This document shows, one piece after another, positions 12,183-23,908 of a stretch of 64,000 nt of DNA. Below the pieces are notes generated by a model. It did no database searches, had not been told where the DNA came from, and was given only the letters and a program-made list of their open reading frames with translations. Origin of the DNA: Orientallactaga sibirica (lineage: Eukaryota; Chordata; Mammalia; Rodentia; Dipodidae); NCBI GenBank assembly GCA_036365145.1, contig JAEOAD010000015.1, forward strand, positions 11,463,501-11,527,500. The letters are read 5' to 3'. A program made the translations under genes and the position numbers. The number at the start of each line of letters is the position of its first letter. The first letter of the stretch is position 1.

Positions 12183-12926
12183 TTTTGTCCAGATTTTCCT
12201 TATAGTAGTTGGGGCAGACTAAAAACTCCATGAGATAGTAGCAGATCATTAAAGGAGAATAACAGGGACAAGGTACACATAGAATTCAAAGAGCTGTGGT
12301 GTTCACCACACATTCCTAAGTTCATACCTTTTGACCTGTAACATCGAACATGCAGTCTTAAAAGACTGGCAGTATTTTAGACATCTTGCCCCAGGTTTAA
12401 CCTTTTTAGTTCTAGGCAGACCTCAATGAGAAGGTTGCATTTTCATGTGGGAAATCCCTCTTGGATACCTTGATAATCTTGTGGCCCAAAATGCTACATG
12501 TAACAGGGGTACTCTGAGCCCTTCCTACTCTCCTTTTTTCTTTTCTGGTATTCCATTTGAGGACACCCTTTTCCCTGTGTGTGATAATAGTCCCAAAGAC
12601 CAGTATGTGTACTGGCATAGCACTAACCCTACTGGTATTTTATTCAAGCACACACCATTGTATCAAGAATATTATTCCTATGCCACAACAAGATTGGTAT
12701 CTTTATAAAACCAATTATCACTCAATGCTAAGACAACAAATTTGCATGGAAAACTTTTCAAATATTTTAGTACATTGTAAAATTTTGTGCACAAAGGAGA
12801 TAGATGTTTCTTGTTATTAGTATAAGTTGAGAGAATTTAAAATACAAAAAATTTTAGTTTATGGTTTACTCCCACTCATCAAAATGAATCTTAATCATTC
12901 AGGTACTTAAAATTTTTACCCCCTCC
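12183..12926. other. Unique sequence
   Basis: The 87-codon frames at 12445-12820 overlap each other in different phases and show no domain. No repeat recognised. Confidence 0.45.
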
Positions 12927-13285
12927 TGCTATGAATAGCAATGTTCTCCAAAGGCTTATGTATTGAATGCTTGGTTCCCAACTGGGGGTGCTATGTTGTA
13001 AGGTTGTGAAAACTTTAAAAGTGGGGACAAGCTAGAGGAAGTAGGTCCCAGAGTACATGCTTTTGAATGTTCCATCTGGTTCCTCATCCTCTCTCACTCT
13101 CTGCTTCCTGTCTTTCACAAAGTAAAGAGCTTCTTCCACCACATCCTCCCACCATACTTGGCCCAAGCCTACAGAGAAAAGCATCCATGAACCGAACACC
13201 CTGAAACCATAAATTGAAATAAATTTTCCTTCTTTAAGTTATGCCAGATATTTTATCACAGTGATAAGAAAGTGCCTAATGTACC
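12927..13285 (+). mobile_element. MaLR-type (ORR1/MT-like) solo LTR
   Basis: It starts TGCTATGAATAGCAATG. It contains GAGGAAGTAGGTCCCAGAG, TCTGCTTCCTGTC, then TGAAACCATAAATTGAAATA and AATAAA followed by TTCCTTCTTTAAGTT. This is the standard MaLR 3' half. No internal sequence is attached. Confidence 0.75.
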
Positions 13286-13865
13286 TCAACATGGAGAGAT
13301 GGAAAATTAAGATGTTTGGAGGCAGAAAGTCTGTGAATGCAAGCTTGTTCAGAAATTGGCAGTGAGAGATGAGCTATGAGCCCAGGGATGTGACTTACAC
13401 TGGCAGCCTTGTTTGCTGGGGTTAGGTTCGGTCAGCTGACTAGTGTTCTTGGGCTGCTGTGGATGATCATCAGGAGGAGTCTTCTCTTGGACCTGGTCTC
13501 CTCACCAGAATGTGACCCTACTGGCATTTCTCCCTTGAACCTTTCATAAATCCTGCCCCTAAACATTAAGGGGTACAGGAAATTGATAATGAATTTAAAA
13601 TAGTACAATAATAATGTTGTGATTCTTAAGGCTCTTTTAAAAGGAGCTAGCCATGGCCAGTGGGCATGACTTCCAAAGAACTTTGATTTTTCTCATTTTG
13701 TCTATAAACTCCATGTAGCAAGATCTATATCTTACTTTTCTACTTCTTCTCTCCCAGGCTGGCATCTATCATTATTTAACTTTGTGGGCAAAACTCCAAA
13801 GCAGTCTGGACATGAGGAACAAACACAGCTATACTGTACAAACCTGAAATGAAATCTAACCCTGG
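13286..13865. other. Unique sequence
   Basis: No gene or repeat recognised. Confidence 0.45.
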
Positions 13866-14025
13866 AGATCCTGCTCTCTGGAATGACTTCCCAGACCTCA
13901 CTTGTCCTTCAATGTCTGGCTCGAGTTTAAGCCTCCCCAGAATGCCATCCCTGACTAGCTAAATCCCCTTTGCTTCCCTTACACTTCCAGAGCATTACCC
14001 TCATACAGGACCTCTGACTCTCACC
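13866..14025 (+). repeat. L2-like fragment
   Basis: The progression TGACTTCCCAGACCTCACTT, a run ending GAATGCCATCCCTGACTAGC and CTTACACTTCCAGAGCATTA resembles the L2 3' region that normally reads as a list of CCTTCCCTGAC-type phrases. Confidence 0.42.
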
Positions 14026-14123
14026 CATTGGGGAATGCCTGTAACCCCACTGAGGCACATCCCCAGTGGAATGGGACAAGGGAAAAGAGGGTACCAACAC
14101 ATGAGGTAGCCATATGAAACATC

Positions 14124-14162
14124 TTGTTAATAATAATAATAATAAAGATTGAAAAAAAAAAG
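14124..14162 (+). repeat. (AAT)n plus poly-A tract
   Basis: About six AAT units are followed after a short gap by a run of ten or more A residues. No SINE body precedes it, so I treat it as simple sequence. Confidence 0.8.
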
Positions 14163-14701
14163 ATTTACCACTTCTGAAGGTAACCCAACTCTCAGCAAGG
14201 GGTTTTGGTGCAAGACAGTCTGGACTACAATTTCTCTACTTCTCTCCTTTTTTTTTTTTTCTCTCTTCATTTTACCTTACATGGATCTGGATAGGTTTAT
14301 GGTATCCTCTGAGGAAGCTTCCTTCTACAGATTCAAAGGCTACTCCTGGAGACATATGCATGGCTTATTGAGATAGCCATCTCTGGACAGTCAGGAAGTT
14401 TGGGCCTGTGTGTTGTCCCTTTACATTCGACTCAGTGAGTGTGGGGCAGAACTCCAGGGGGAGTTAACTTTGTGTTTGTACAGGAGGTTCAGTGCTGTCA
14501 ATCTCTACCTCATATATACCTTTCAGTCATCTCTTCCCTTCACAAGGTCTTGCTGTCCTCATTTACTATCAGATTCAATAACTCGAGGCTCTTTTCACTC
14601 TAATATTCAATACGTCACATCTGGAATGGCATGTGGAAGGATAAACACTAGATATATCAGTTTAGTAGGGCTGCCATAACCAGTACCACAGATTGGATGG
14701 T
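14163..14701. other. Unique sequence
   Basis: Two open frames (14149-14376 and 14410-14679 plus) are short, the first starting in the poly-A. No gene is supported. Confidence 0.45.
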
Positions 14702-14960
14702 TATATTAGTTTCTTTATTCATTTCTAGGACAAAATACCTGACCAAAAGCAACTTAAGGAAGAAAGGGACTTATTGTAGCTTACAGTTTTGAGGGGATAA
14801 ATGACATAATTGTGGGCAAAATATGGCAGCAGGAGATCACATTGCAGCTAGAGTCAGAAAATGGAGAAGATAAACAGGAAGTGGGGCCAGGATACAAAAC
14901 CACAAGGTGACCCACTTCCTCCAACAATGCTGTACCTCATAATGGTACCATAATCTTTTT

Positions 14961-15228
14961 TTTAAAATTAAAAAAAAATATTTTACTTATTTTTGGAGAG
15001 AGACACAGAGAGAGACAGACAGAGAGAGAGAGAAGGAGACAGAGATGGGTGCGCCAGCAGTCTCAGCTGCTGTGAACAAAATCCAGGTGCTTGCGCCCCC
15101 TTGTGGTCAAGTGTGGCATTGCACCCTTGCTTCACTTTGCATCTGGCTAAACGTGGGACCTGGAGATTGGAACCGGATTCTTAGGCTTAGAAGGCAGGCG
15201 CCTTAACCGCTAAGCCATCTCTCCAGCC
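14961..15228 (-). mobile_element. Long-subfamily DIP SINE, copy A
   Basis: This long form carries the extra block CCCCTTGTGGTCAAGTGTGG and CATTGCACCC between body and head. There is a single copy of GGAGATTGGAACC around the B box. It is flanked by CCATAATCTTTT at 14948 and 15229, the first two of three copies of the target sequence. Confidence 0.9.
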
Positions 15229-15240
15229 CCATAATCTTTT

Positions 15241-15484
15241 TTTTTTAGAAAGACACAGAGAGAGACAAAGAGAGAGGGAGAGGAGGACAGATAGAGATGG
15301 GTGTGCCAGCAGCCTCTCAGCTGCTGCGAATGAAATCCAGATGTGTGCGTCCCCTTGTGGTCAAGTGCGGCATTTTGCATCTGGCTAAACATGGAACCTG
15401 GAGATTGGAAGCACTGGAGATTGGAACTAGTGTTCTTAGGCTTAGGAGGCAGGTGCCTTAACCGCTAAGCCATCTCTCCAGCCC
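15241..15484 (-). mobile_element. Long-subfamily DIP SINE, copy B, duplicated B-box segment
   Basis: Same orientation as copy A and starting 12 bp after it, but of a different subtype. The CATTGCACCC block is shortened, and GGAGATTGGAA occurs twice in a row around 15408-15427, a duplication of the B-box region shared with the copy at 58441. The third copy of the target, CCATAATCTTTTT, follows at 15485. Confidence 0.9.
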
Positions 15485-15571
15485 CCATAATCTTTTTAAA
15501 CAGCACCACCAACTGTGGAGACATGTGCATGTGCATACACCACACCTCATACACACCATGACACATACATA

Positions 15572-15575
<4 letters not shown>

Positions 15576-15630
<55 letters not shown>

Positions 15631-15640
15631 CACACACACC
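15576..15640 (+). repeat. (CA)n(GA)n(CA)n microsatellite
   Basis: About 30 bases of CA repeat switch directly to about 24 of GA repeat and back to CA. The short frames crossing it, rich in alternating TH and RE, are artefacts of the tract. Confidence 0.95.
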
Positions 15641-16321
15641 ATTATTACTAAATACTATCCATTTTCAGATACTGAGATTTGGGATTTCAAAATGTGCATG
15701 TTTGGGAAGGATGTAATTCTGTTTTTAGCATTAGGGAAAGGATAGCTAACATTCAGTAGCTTAAAGAAATATCTTCTATTCACTTTGTGCTGTACAGGCT
15801 GAGTAGCTTATAGTAATTTGAAGAAGAAATACCTTTGAATTTGAAGAGACATCTTTTATTCATTTCACAAGTTTAGTATCCAGTAGCAGATTGATAGAAC
15901 TCTGCTTCAAATGCCATATAGGAGACCTTAACTACTTCCTTTAATGAATAGGTTGATTGCTCTGCAGTGGGCATACTGACATTCTCTGTGGAAGAACATG
16001 TAGAAAATTCTGGGAGTGGTGAGCCTGTCCCTGGGTCTGGGTCTGAAGATGCTTATAGGGTAGGATGGAAGTAAAGATTGAGAGATTAAATCAAGGCCCA
16101 TAGATGAGAGCAGGAGCCTTTGGAAGGTAGACATGGATGACAAGAGAGGATCCTGCCCAGGACTCGAGTCTCTAATGGTGGTGGAATTCGTAAGATTTTA
16201 AGGCAGTGGAAATAACCAAGAAATCCCCTTGCTTTGCAGTGTTCTTTCTATAGCTGCAGAATTTGACTATGGAGTAAGACTTATGTGGGGAAGAGTCTGA
16301 TAGAAGTCCCAAGATGAGCTC
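15641..16321. other. Unique sequence
   Basis: No gene or repeat recognised. A GGGTCTGGGTCTG short duplication at 16032 is the only local structure. Confidence 0.45.
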
Positions 16322-16345
16322 TTCTTTTTTAAAAATTACTTTTAT

Positions 16346-16396
<51 letters not shown>

Positions 16397-16549
16397 AAAT
16401 AGGTGCACCAGGGCCTCCATCCCCTGCAAATAAGCTCCAGTTGCATGTGTCACCTTGTGCATTTGGCTTATGTGGGCACTGAGGAACTGAACCTGAGTCT
16501 TTGGCTTTGCAGGCAAGTGCCTTAACCACTAAGCAATCTCTGCAGCCCT
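16322..16549 (-). mobile_element. DIP-type SINE, short subfamily
   Basis: T-rich tail, a long (GA)n at 16347-16391, body GGTGCACCAGGGCCTCCA and head AAGCAATCTCTGCAGCCC. The head carries two substitutions against the family. Frames antisense here (MPAKPKTQ and similar) are SINE shadows. Confidence 0.9.
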
Positions 16550-17396
16550 AGTTCTTATACTGGGAAGAGGTTGATGTTTAGAGAAACAAAATGTCCAAGA
16601 TTTAACTGAGGCAAGAATTCAGGCTTCCCAACCCCTAGGCTATCATTTCTACACAGCCAATAAAAGAGTGCAAATAAAATGGGGCAGAAGGGGTCTGACC
16701 AAAGAAGGCCACCACAGGGCTGCAGGAGAATGCTCAGGGAGGCCGAGTGCCTGGAATATCTCAGTTTAGAGCATGCTATGTGCTTACACTGTTGAATGTA
16801 GAGCAGGAACAGAAAATTCTGCCCTGCAGAGGCTCTTCAGACAAATGCAGGTGCAACAATTCAGTTCCAGTATCCCAGAGGAAGCAGTAAAGAACACACC
16901 CTTCAGACACAAAAGCACTGCCCCTAGACCCCAAGGCTTTTTAAAGTTCTCTCCCTGTCCCCAGCCTTTGTGTGTCCTACCTAAGTCATAAATGGCTCAG
17001 CACAACACTATTAAGGCCGCATGGAGGCCAACTACAGAGAAGGAAGGGAAAAGTGCACAGGGCGGAGGTGACCTTGGCCTGGCAGTTTGTTCCTTCCACA
17101 TGACCACAACCAACTTGAGCTGGATGTGAAAATGAGAGGCCCAGACTCTGTTGCTTGAGAACAGATGGGCTGTTCCTTCCCTGGGCAGCAGAACTGAGCT
17201 GGATCATAAGAGGCAGTAGGGCCTTGGTGTAGCTTCCACTGGAAATTGGTTCCACTCTTGTGGGCACAGGCAGATTTATGACCAAGTTTTTAAGCTTGTC
17301 TGACCCCGTTTAGGCCATTGAAAGAGAAGGTATAATCATACCCATCCCAGGGTTTCAACCCCAATGGAAATAGCCAATGCTTCCTGGTAAGTGTAT
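16550..17396. other. Unique sequence
   Basis: A 99-codon minus frame at 16986-17285 has no recognisable domain. No repeat is seen. Confidence 0.45.
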
Positions 17397-17404
17397 GGTG
17401 TGTG

Positions 17405-17446
<42 letters not shown>
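17397..17446 (+). repeat. (GT)n microsatellite
   Basis: About 18-20 GT units, then GTATGTATGCATGC. Confidence 0.95.
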
Positions 17447-17520
17447 ATGCATGCAGAGGAAAATTCACATAAAAAAATTTTCCTGAGCATCAACTTATCC
17501 AGGACAAAATAAGGTATGAC

Positions 17521-17667
17521 TTTTTTTTTTTTCTTCAGGGTAGGGTCTGTAGTCTAGGCTGACCTGAATTCACTATGTAGTATCAGGCTGGCCTTGAACT
17601 CACAGTGATCCTCCTACCTCTGCCTCCCAAGTGCTGAGATTAAAGGCATGTGCCACCACACCCAGCT
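17521..17667 (-). mobile_element. B1 SINE
   Basis: Poly-T, then GTAGTATCAGGCTGGCCTTG, GATCCTCCTACCTCTGCCTC and GCCACCACACCCAGC: a complete antisense B1. The target duplication is not clear. Confidence 0.9.
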
Positions 17668-17681
17668 TGTGATTTCACTTA

Positions 17682-17850
17682 AAAAATCATTTATTTTCAC
17701 ATGTTTGTATGTGTTTATGGGCAAGCCATAACCTCTTGCTGTTGCAAATGATAGCCAGTCCAGCTTCACATGGATGGTAGGAGAACTGAACTCTGGTCAG
17801 CTGACTTTGCAAGTGAGTGCCTTTAACCACTGAGCCATCTCCCCAGCTCC
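17682..17850 (-). mobile_element. Diverged B2-superfamily SINE
   Basis: The head CACTGAGCCATCTCCCCAGC is intact, while the body (CAAGCCATAACCTCTTGCTG) matches the DIP pattern poorly. It may be an old DIP or another B2-superfamily branch. Confidence 0.65.
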
Positions 17851-18237
17851 TTGGGTTTTGATTTTCTAAGAGGACACTGCTGAGCAGCGTGTGCTGAGTA
17901 CAGGTGAGGGTCCCATCAATGCTTTACTACCTGCAGCACAACACAGTTTCCTCCTCTCTATTGGTGGCTCTCCCCTTAGTTCTGATAATTGGAGTTTTAA
18001 GTTTTGGAATTGATCTTAGTGAGTAGGGGTACCAGATCTCCAGTACAAAGAGATGACCTTTGGGGCCCCAATATCTTGGTCATTTGCTCCATTATGTCAT
18101 CTCATTGTTTAGCATGGGAGAGCCCATAGTGGTATATTCACATCCCACCCTATTCTCAGTCCTTTTAAATTTTAGTCCCATGTTTTTCACTCACTGGAAG
18201 CTAAAGGACAATTCTGGGGAGGGTCTTTTTATTTCTT
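17851..18237. other. Unique sequence
   Basis: No gene or repeat recognised. Confidence 0.4.
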
Positions 18238-18312
18238 TGTCCTTCCTTCTTTCCTCCTTCCCTCTCTCCCTCTCTCTCTCTCCTCTTTCTTTTTTCTTTC
18301 TTTCTTTCTTTT

Positions 18313-18359
<47 letters not shown>

Positions 18360-18361
18360 CC
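18238..18361 (+). repeat. Polypyrimidine tract and (CTTT)n
   Basis: A CCTT/CTCT-rich run leads into about 15 CTTT units. Frames of F/S/L on plus and K/E/R on minus across it are artefacts. Confidence 0.95.
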
Positions 18362-18693
18362 TTTCATGTATGTATACATGCATGTGTATACATGTGTTCA
18401 TATGTGTGTGGGTGCATGTGTGTGTGGCTATACATGGATGAGAAAGGTTGATGTCAGGTGTCTTTCTTGATTATTCTATATGTTATTTACTCAGGCAGGG
18501 TCTCTCACTTGAACCCAGAGCTTACTGATTCACCTAGTCAAGCTGGCCAGATCCCTTTGTCTCTGCCTACTGAGTGCTGGAATTATAGGTAGACCACCAG
18601 AGCCAGCCATCATTGTGCAGGCACTGGGGATCTGAACTCTGGTCCTTATGCTTATGCAGCATTACTTTATCCATGGAGTCATTCCCCAGCTCC
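18362..18693 (-). mobile_element. B4 SINE
   Basis: GTGTGTGGGTGCATGTGTGT precedes a B1-like half (GCAGGGTCTCTCACTTGAAC, TACTGAGTGCTGGAATTATA) and an ID-like half (GCACTGGGGATCTGAACTCT, ending CATTCCCCAGCTCC). This fused structure defines B4. Confidence 0.82.
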
Positions 18694-20029
18694 AGATTCT
18701 TGTTTCTTGCAGTCAATTCTGAGCAACTAAGCTCTTGGCCTAAAATCACTTTCCCCTGTGGTTCCAGGTCTTCCCTGTGTTCTTAAGGCAGAGAGAACCA
18801 ATGGTCTCTGTAGCCTAATGATTGCATCTGCCCTTATCATGATTGCTTTTCAGCCAAACCATGTTAAAAAGAGACCTCACTCCAGAGATAGCCAGTGACT
18901 TTGCCATCATCCAGTGAGTCATCGAAGTGCCTTCCATACGCTACTCCTCTTGGGGTGTTTCGGGGCACTGTCCTGCCTGTAGCCTTGAAGATATTTGTGT
19001 GTGAGAGAGTGTAAGAAAGGAGAAAGTGGAGGTGTTGAAAGATGGCAGCCAGATTGGTGTCTTCTGACTGAGTGTGGCCACTTGTCACTGCTGGTTTAGG
19101 TCAGCCACCTCTGCAGCCTGCCAAGCAAAAATCTTGGATGACAATAAATAGAGTCTATTTAGCTCTAACAGGCTGAATCCCAGGAGTGGGGAGCCATGGG
19201 AGGAAAAGTGGATCCAAGCAGCTCCTGGCATGCCTGGGGCTTAGTAACATGCTTACTCCCTCTGTGAAGGCCTGATTCAGTTGTGCTGAGCAGCTGGGGA
19301 GTTTTGCCTCAGATGCCTCCTGCAGCACCAATGCCCTAGCCGCCAGGCATTGGCTGCATTTTGTCTGATTGGCTCTAGCAAGCCTGGCTAGATGGCCTCT
19401 GAGCCCTGCTACGCGGGAGGTGAGAACTCCATGTCCTAGGCCTGGCTTGTCTCTGTCTTACTGGTGCCAGCTTTTGATTGGGACATCCCAGGAGTTTGGA
19501 TCTGTAATCTGATGTTGCTGGGCCTGGATTGAATTCATTTTGTCATGCTTGTCAGTCTTCCTGTGAAGGGGACATAGGCAGGCATGTTGATGAAGAGGGT
19601 TGGCTTTCTCTGGGGACCAAAGGGAGTAAGTAGCCTGTGGGTGCCGATTTTCTGCTGGACAGTGGCCAGGTCTTAGGTTTTCTGTGTTGGATGTGGGGCC
19701 TGATGACTGTGGGAGGCTGTGGGAAACAGAAGGACCATCTGCCTGGAATCTGCAGGAGAGATACCTGGGGCTCAGAGTGAGGGGCTACGGCTTAACTAAC
19801 TAGGGTCTTGTCCCTTGGCTTAAGATAGCAACTGTTCCATTATGTAGAGAGAGTTTATTCCTTTCCAGCCTCCTGTTCACTGAAGTCTCCTTGCTCCCTC
19901 TGTCCCTGTTATATCCTGGATCTGTAATCTGATGTTTCTGGGTCTGAATTTTTCCTCACCGATACCAGGTATGTTTTCACTGTTCATTCGCCTACAACAC
20001 GACCCTGTCTGGGTCTACTCAGAGCATTT
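18694..20029. other. GC-richer unique block
   Basis: About 1.3 kb without recognisable repeats and less AT-rich than its neighbours. It contains two ATTGG motifs in TGCATTTTGTCTGATTGGCT and nearby, and an unexplained pair of 33-bp direct repeats (19498 and 19918). No open frame of note. A possible regulatory block. Confidence 0.45.
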
Positions 20030-20320
20030 CTTCCTGCAGTGTCTTTTCAGAACTTCCTTTCTCAAGGAAACTTACTCTAACCATTCTGTTTAATTCTTTA
20101 ACCACTCTTCTGTCTAGTTCACTGATTTCCCATTACTCTATCAGTTTTTTTTTTCTCTTTTTCCACAGAGCTTATTGCCTTGTAACATCCTCCAGAAGTT
20201 ACTGGTATATTCTGGTATCTGAGAAATGCTACATAGCTATTATGATTGTTTGCAAATGTTATTCTAGCATATATACTCCCTGAGGATAAGGACTTTTGTT
20301 GTATTCACTTTTGAAGACCT
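20030..20320 (+). repeat. L2 3'-end fragment
   Basis: The order CCTTTCTCAAGGAAACTTAC, CACAGAGCTTATTGCCTTGT, TATATACTCCCTGAGGATAA and GGACTTTTGTTGTATTCACT matches the end of mammalian L2 (customarily AGCACTTATCAC, then TGTAAGCTCCATGAGGGCAG, then TTGTTCACTG). Confidence 0.65.
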
Positions 20321-23300
20321 ACCCTCAGCTGTTAGAGAAGCTCTGGAGGCCTTACAAGAGGAGGCAGGTCTTGCTCAAATAAACTTGAGAAGAGCTCAAG
20401 TCTGACTTTGGCTGGTTGAGTTGTCTACTCAACTTTGCCATGTTTGTGAGCTGAGCTGCAGGTGTTTTGTTAGTAATGATGGCTGATGAGCTAAAGTGTG
20501 TAACTGCTTTCCTGTGTTGTATGGAAAGAGATGGTGTTACAGCCACATGGCGGGAGCTAGCATCACCATCATCAGTCCCAGCTGTGCTGAAGCCTGGGGA
20601 CCACTGGAGAGTCCATGCAAAGGAATGTCATGTTCACAGACTAGAATAGTGCTAAAAATATCATTTATCCTTCCTTCCTAAGTCATGTTTTGTAGGTAGG
20701 GTGCTTGGATGCAACATGCAGATACAGCCGTGGAGTGTGGTGGTAAGATGGCATATCTCTCAGTTAGTTCACACTTACAGACAGACTTAAGTCTTTCTGG
20801 TACATATGCACCTTTGGCTTTTGTTTCCCTTGCCTTATTGGTCTTAAAGTCTTCCCTTCTTAGACCCATTATCTGAGGTCTGGGTTCTATATCAGTCTAC
20901 AATGTACAAAATCTTCCCAAGCTGAGACAATGGGATTATGTTCAGCATTGTGAATTGCTCTCAAACACAGTTCCAGTTGTCTCTGAAGAGGCTTTACAGG
21001 CTGAGGTTGCTTTCATCTTTATAATCGAGGGACAGTGCGGTGATTAAAGAAGTACTTCTTGCTGACAAAGTGGTACCCACAGCTTCCAAACAAGAGAGTA
21101 GCTGATAGGCAGAGCAGTGAGAAAGTGCCATGTCTGGGATGGTCTTCAGCAAGTGTGCAGCTTTCTTATGAGGGCATCATGGTGCGTCCCACTGCAGTGT
21201 GTGCACACCTTTGAAAGGTTGTTCACTAAGGTGGTAAATCAGGTGCAGGAGTGATGATGGTGGAGTAGGATTGATTCTGAGTAGAGATAGTTGCTATGTG
21301 AGCTGTGGTCACTTTCCAATAGTTTTGAGAGTTTGGAAGGACTGGAGGACCCAGGAAGAATAATATCCTTCCACATGATAATACCATAGGACAAGAAGAT
21401 AGGCTTATGGGCTTCAGGGAGGTCTTCCTTCTTCTAGCATGGTGAAGGCCCATGGAAAGCCAGACTGAAAAGCTAAGAGCTTTGGGAGAAATATAAGAAT
21501 TATGCAGATGTCAATAATAAACCAACCCATAATACCTTAAGCAAAGAATGGAGGTTTGTTATTGGATTCAAATTCTGGGGAAGAAGTTTGGCTAACATGA
21601 CATCATTAGCTCTCTGTTTGTTCAAGTCCTTGGCTCTGCTACCCTGCTGCTGGCTTTGTTCTGCAAAAAGCTGTGTCCTAGGGCAAAAGAAATGGCAACT
21701 GGCAGCCTTAAACCCACATTATTCTTACTTGGCTCCAACACTGAATACAAAATGACTTCTATGTCCCAGCCTATGTAGAAAAGACACAAGACAGTTGCTG
21801 TATGGGCCAGGAAAGGACATGATAGTGGTACCCCAACATATAGAGCTCCATGGTTACATGGAACAAAGCACCCACATTAGGAGCCCCAACATTCCACCCT
21901 CTCCCTTCCTGAAGGATCCTTCTCTCCATTTACTCTTCCCAAAGGCTGATAGTCATCAGCTTTGGGTTAGAATGAAAAAGTAAAATTCTATAAGAATAAA
22001 TGTGACTAATTGACATTTTCAGATTCATTGCTTGTATTGGGATAAAACCGTTGAGAAATCGCTACAATTCTCTTGCTGCAGGATACTTCAGTCACTTTCC
22101 TTTTCAAGCAGGTCTGTGCACGACAGCCACATGGTACTGGTACCACCATGAGGAGGTAAGTGTTCAAGGGGTGGGTGTTAATGCAAAACTCTTATCCACA
22201 GGCCCTTATATTATTGTAGAATCCTATTCATGGCAGCCTCACGGTGTTTAGACCTAGTTGGATCCTGGTCTTATGCTTGTGCCATAATGAGGTGAGACCT
22301 AAAGGTTTGGGGTAGAGCAGGAAGGACATTTTATAGGCTGATAGGGAAAGAACTATGGCAATTTTACTAAAGTATTGCTACATGGTAGGGTCTATAACAG
22401 TATCTCCCAACCTGTGTGTTCTTTCTGCAGTGTGACCTTACCAGCTCATTGTTAAGAACATTACATGCCCTCTCTCCTTGAACCTGGAGACTGCACCTGC
22501 TTTGACCTATGGAGCATAATGAAGCAATGTGTAGAAATCTAAGGTGAGATCATAGGATGTTGATGTAGCCCTTTGTCTGGCTCTCCCTCTTTTAGGATAC
22601 TGCTGTGGGCTACCCAGGGCATGTGGAGAGGTCATATGTTGGTATTTTGAGTGCAGCCACATTCATCAGATATATGAGTGAAGAATTTTGGTTCTGCTCT
22701 ATCTAAAATTATATGAGGGATCCTCAGAGAACCATGCTGCTGAGCCCAGTGAACATCCAAACTGTTAGAGATGACAATGAATATAGCAATTGTTTTACAT
22801 CACATGCTTGGGGTAGTTTTTTTTTGCTCTGGAAATCTTTGTTAAATATTAGCTTTCCACAGCCTGCAAATTATTTTAAGCCATGGCAAGCCATAAACTA
22901 CATTGGTGTTGGATGGACGTGGCCCTGTATGTAGAGATCCTTAGGGAGTTCAAAGTGGGCATCCAGGTGGTTGGATTTTTGAGGTAGAAAACAGAGGTAG
23001 GGGGACTTTTTAGCTTACATTTATCTTAAAACATTGTTAGAAAGATCCAATATATCTCTGAAACTTCTTTTCAAGGATGAGGATGTAGACATAGAATTGC
23101 CAGTTATGTCCCATATCATCTTATAATGAAGTATGTGGGGAGGCTGTGGCTGTGAGAACCCTGCAGCTGCTATCAGTCCTCATTGTAGAAGACACTTTGA
23201 CTGATAATCTTCCATGTTCCCCAGGGCCTGAGAGCCTTCCAAGGACTCCCTCTCCTCAGTGTCTCACTGTGTTAGCATCTATCTCATGTGACTTAGTGTT

Positions 23301-23544
23301 TTAGGCAGTATTTTCTCTCCACTATCCCCAGGACAAATACCTTCCTTAGCCTTAGTGGGGCAGGCAGGTTTGCTCACTATCTGAGTCCCTTCCTTATATA
23401 CAAGCTTTGCTGAGAGCTTGTGACTTCAGGAATTATACCTTCTTGATCTATGGGCCTTTGTTGGATTCTCATTCTTCTGTCAGAACTATTACCCTCTGTC
23501 CTTTCTTTTTTTCTTCTTTGAGGTAAGCCCAACAGACTGGCTCT
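20321..23544. other. Long unique stretch, no gene
   Basis: About 3.2 kb in which I recognise no SINE, LTR or coding exon. Open frames reach only 85 codons or less and lack motifs. Ordinary intronic or intergenic sequence, possibly with very old repeats I cannot name. Confidence 0.5.
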
Positions 23545-23792
23545 TTTTTAATGTGAGAGAGTAATAGCGAGAGTGAGAGCAAGAGCTAGATTGAGAGTGA
23601 CACCGAGAGAATTGGTGTGCCAGGGCCTCCAGCAACTGCAATCAAACTCCAGATGAATGCACCATCTTGCGCACACGCACAACCATGAGCACTTGCGTCC
23701 CTTTGCTTATGTGGGACCTGGAGAGTTGAGCATGGGTTCTTGGGCTTCACATCCAGGCAAGCACCTTAACTGCTCAGCGATCTCTCCAGCCC
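23545..23792 (-). mobile_element. DIP-type SINE with internal expansion
   Basis: The head (CAGCGATCTCTCCAGCC) and body (AGGGCCTCCAGCAACTGCAA) are clear. Between them is an extra CGCACACGCACAACCATGAG segment that is not in the short or long subfamilies seen elsewhere in the window. Confidence 0.82.
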
Positions 23793-23908
23793 ACCCCTGT
23801 CCTTCCTTTCCTTCTCTTTAGCTCCTACTACTTCTCTCACTAGAAATTATCCACACCTCCCTATCACACATGTACCTTCTAGGTATGCACTAAGAAGCCC
23901 CTTATTTT
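23793..23908. other. Unique sequence
   Basis: Short spacer, nothing recognised. Confidence 0.4.

Larger units (their letters stand above)
14702..15520 (-). mobile_element. MaLR-type LTR split by two DIP SINEs
   Basis: The plus strand reads ACCAAAAGCAACTTAAGGAA, GAAAGGGACTTATTGTAGC and later CACTTCCTCCAACAATG, an antisense rodent MaLR signature. The LTR is interrupted after GGTACCATAATC and resumes at about 15498 with AAACAGCACCACCAACTG. It is the target for the two SINEs at 14961-15228 and 15241-15484. Confidence 0.65.

Noticed and set aside
15515..15745. Open frames of alternating TH and RE residues
   Set aside because: They are translations of the (CA)n(GA)n microsatellite. Similar artefacts occur at 18060-18470, 57583-57840, 61068-61283 and 63178-63483.
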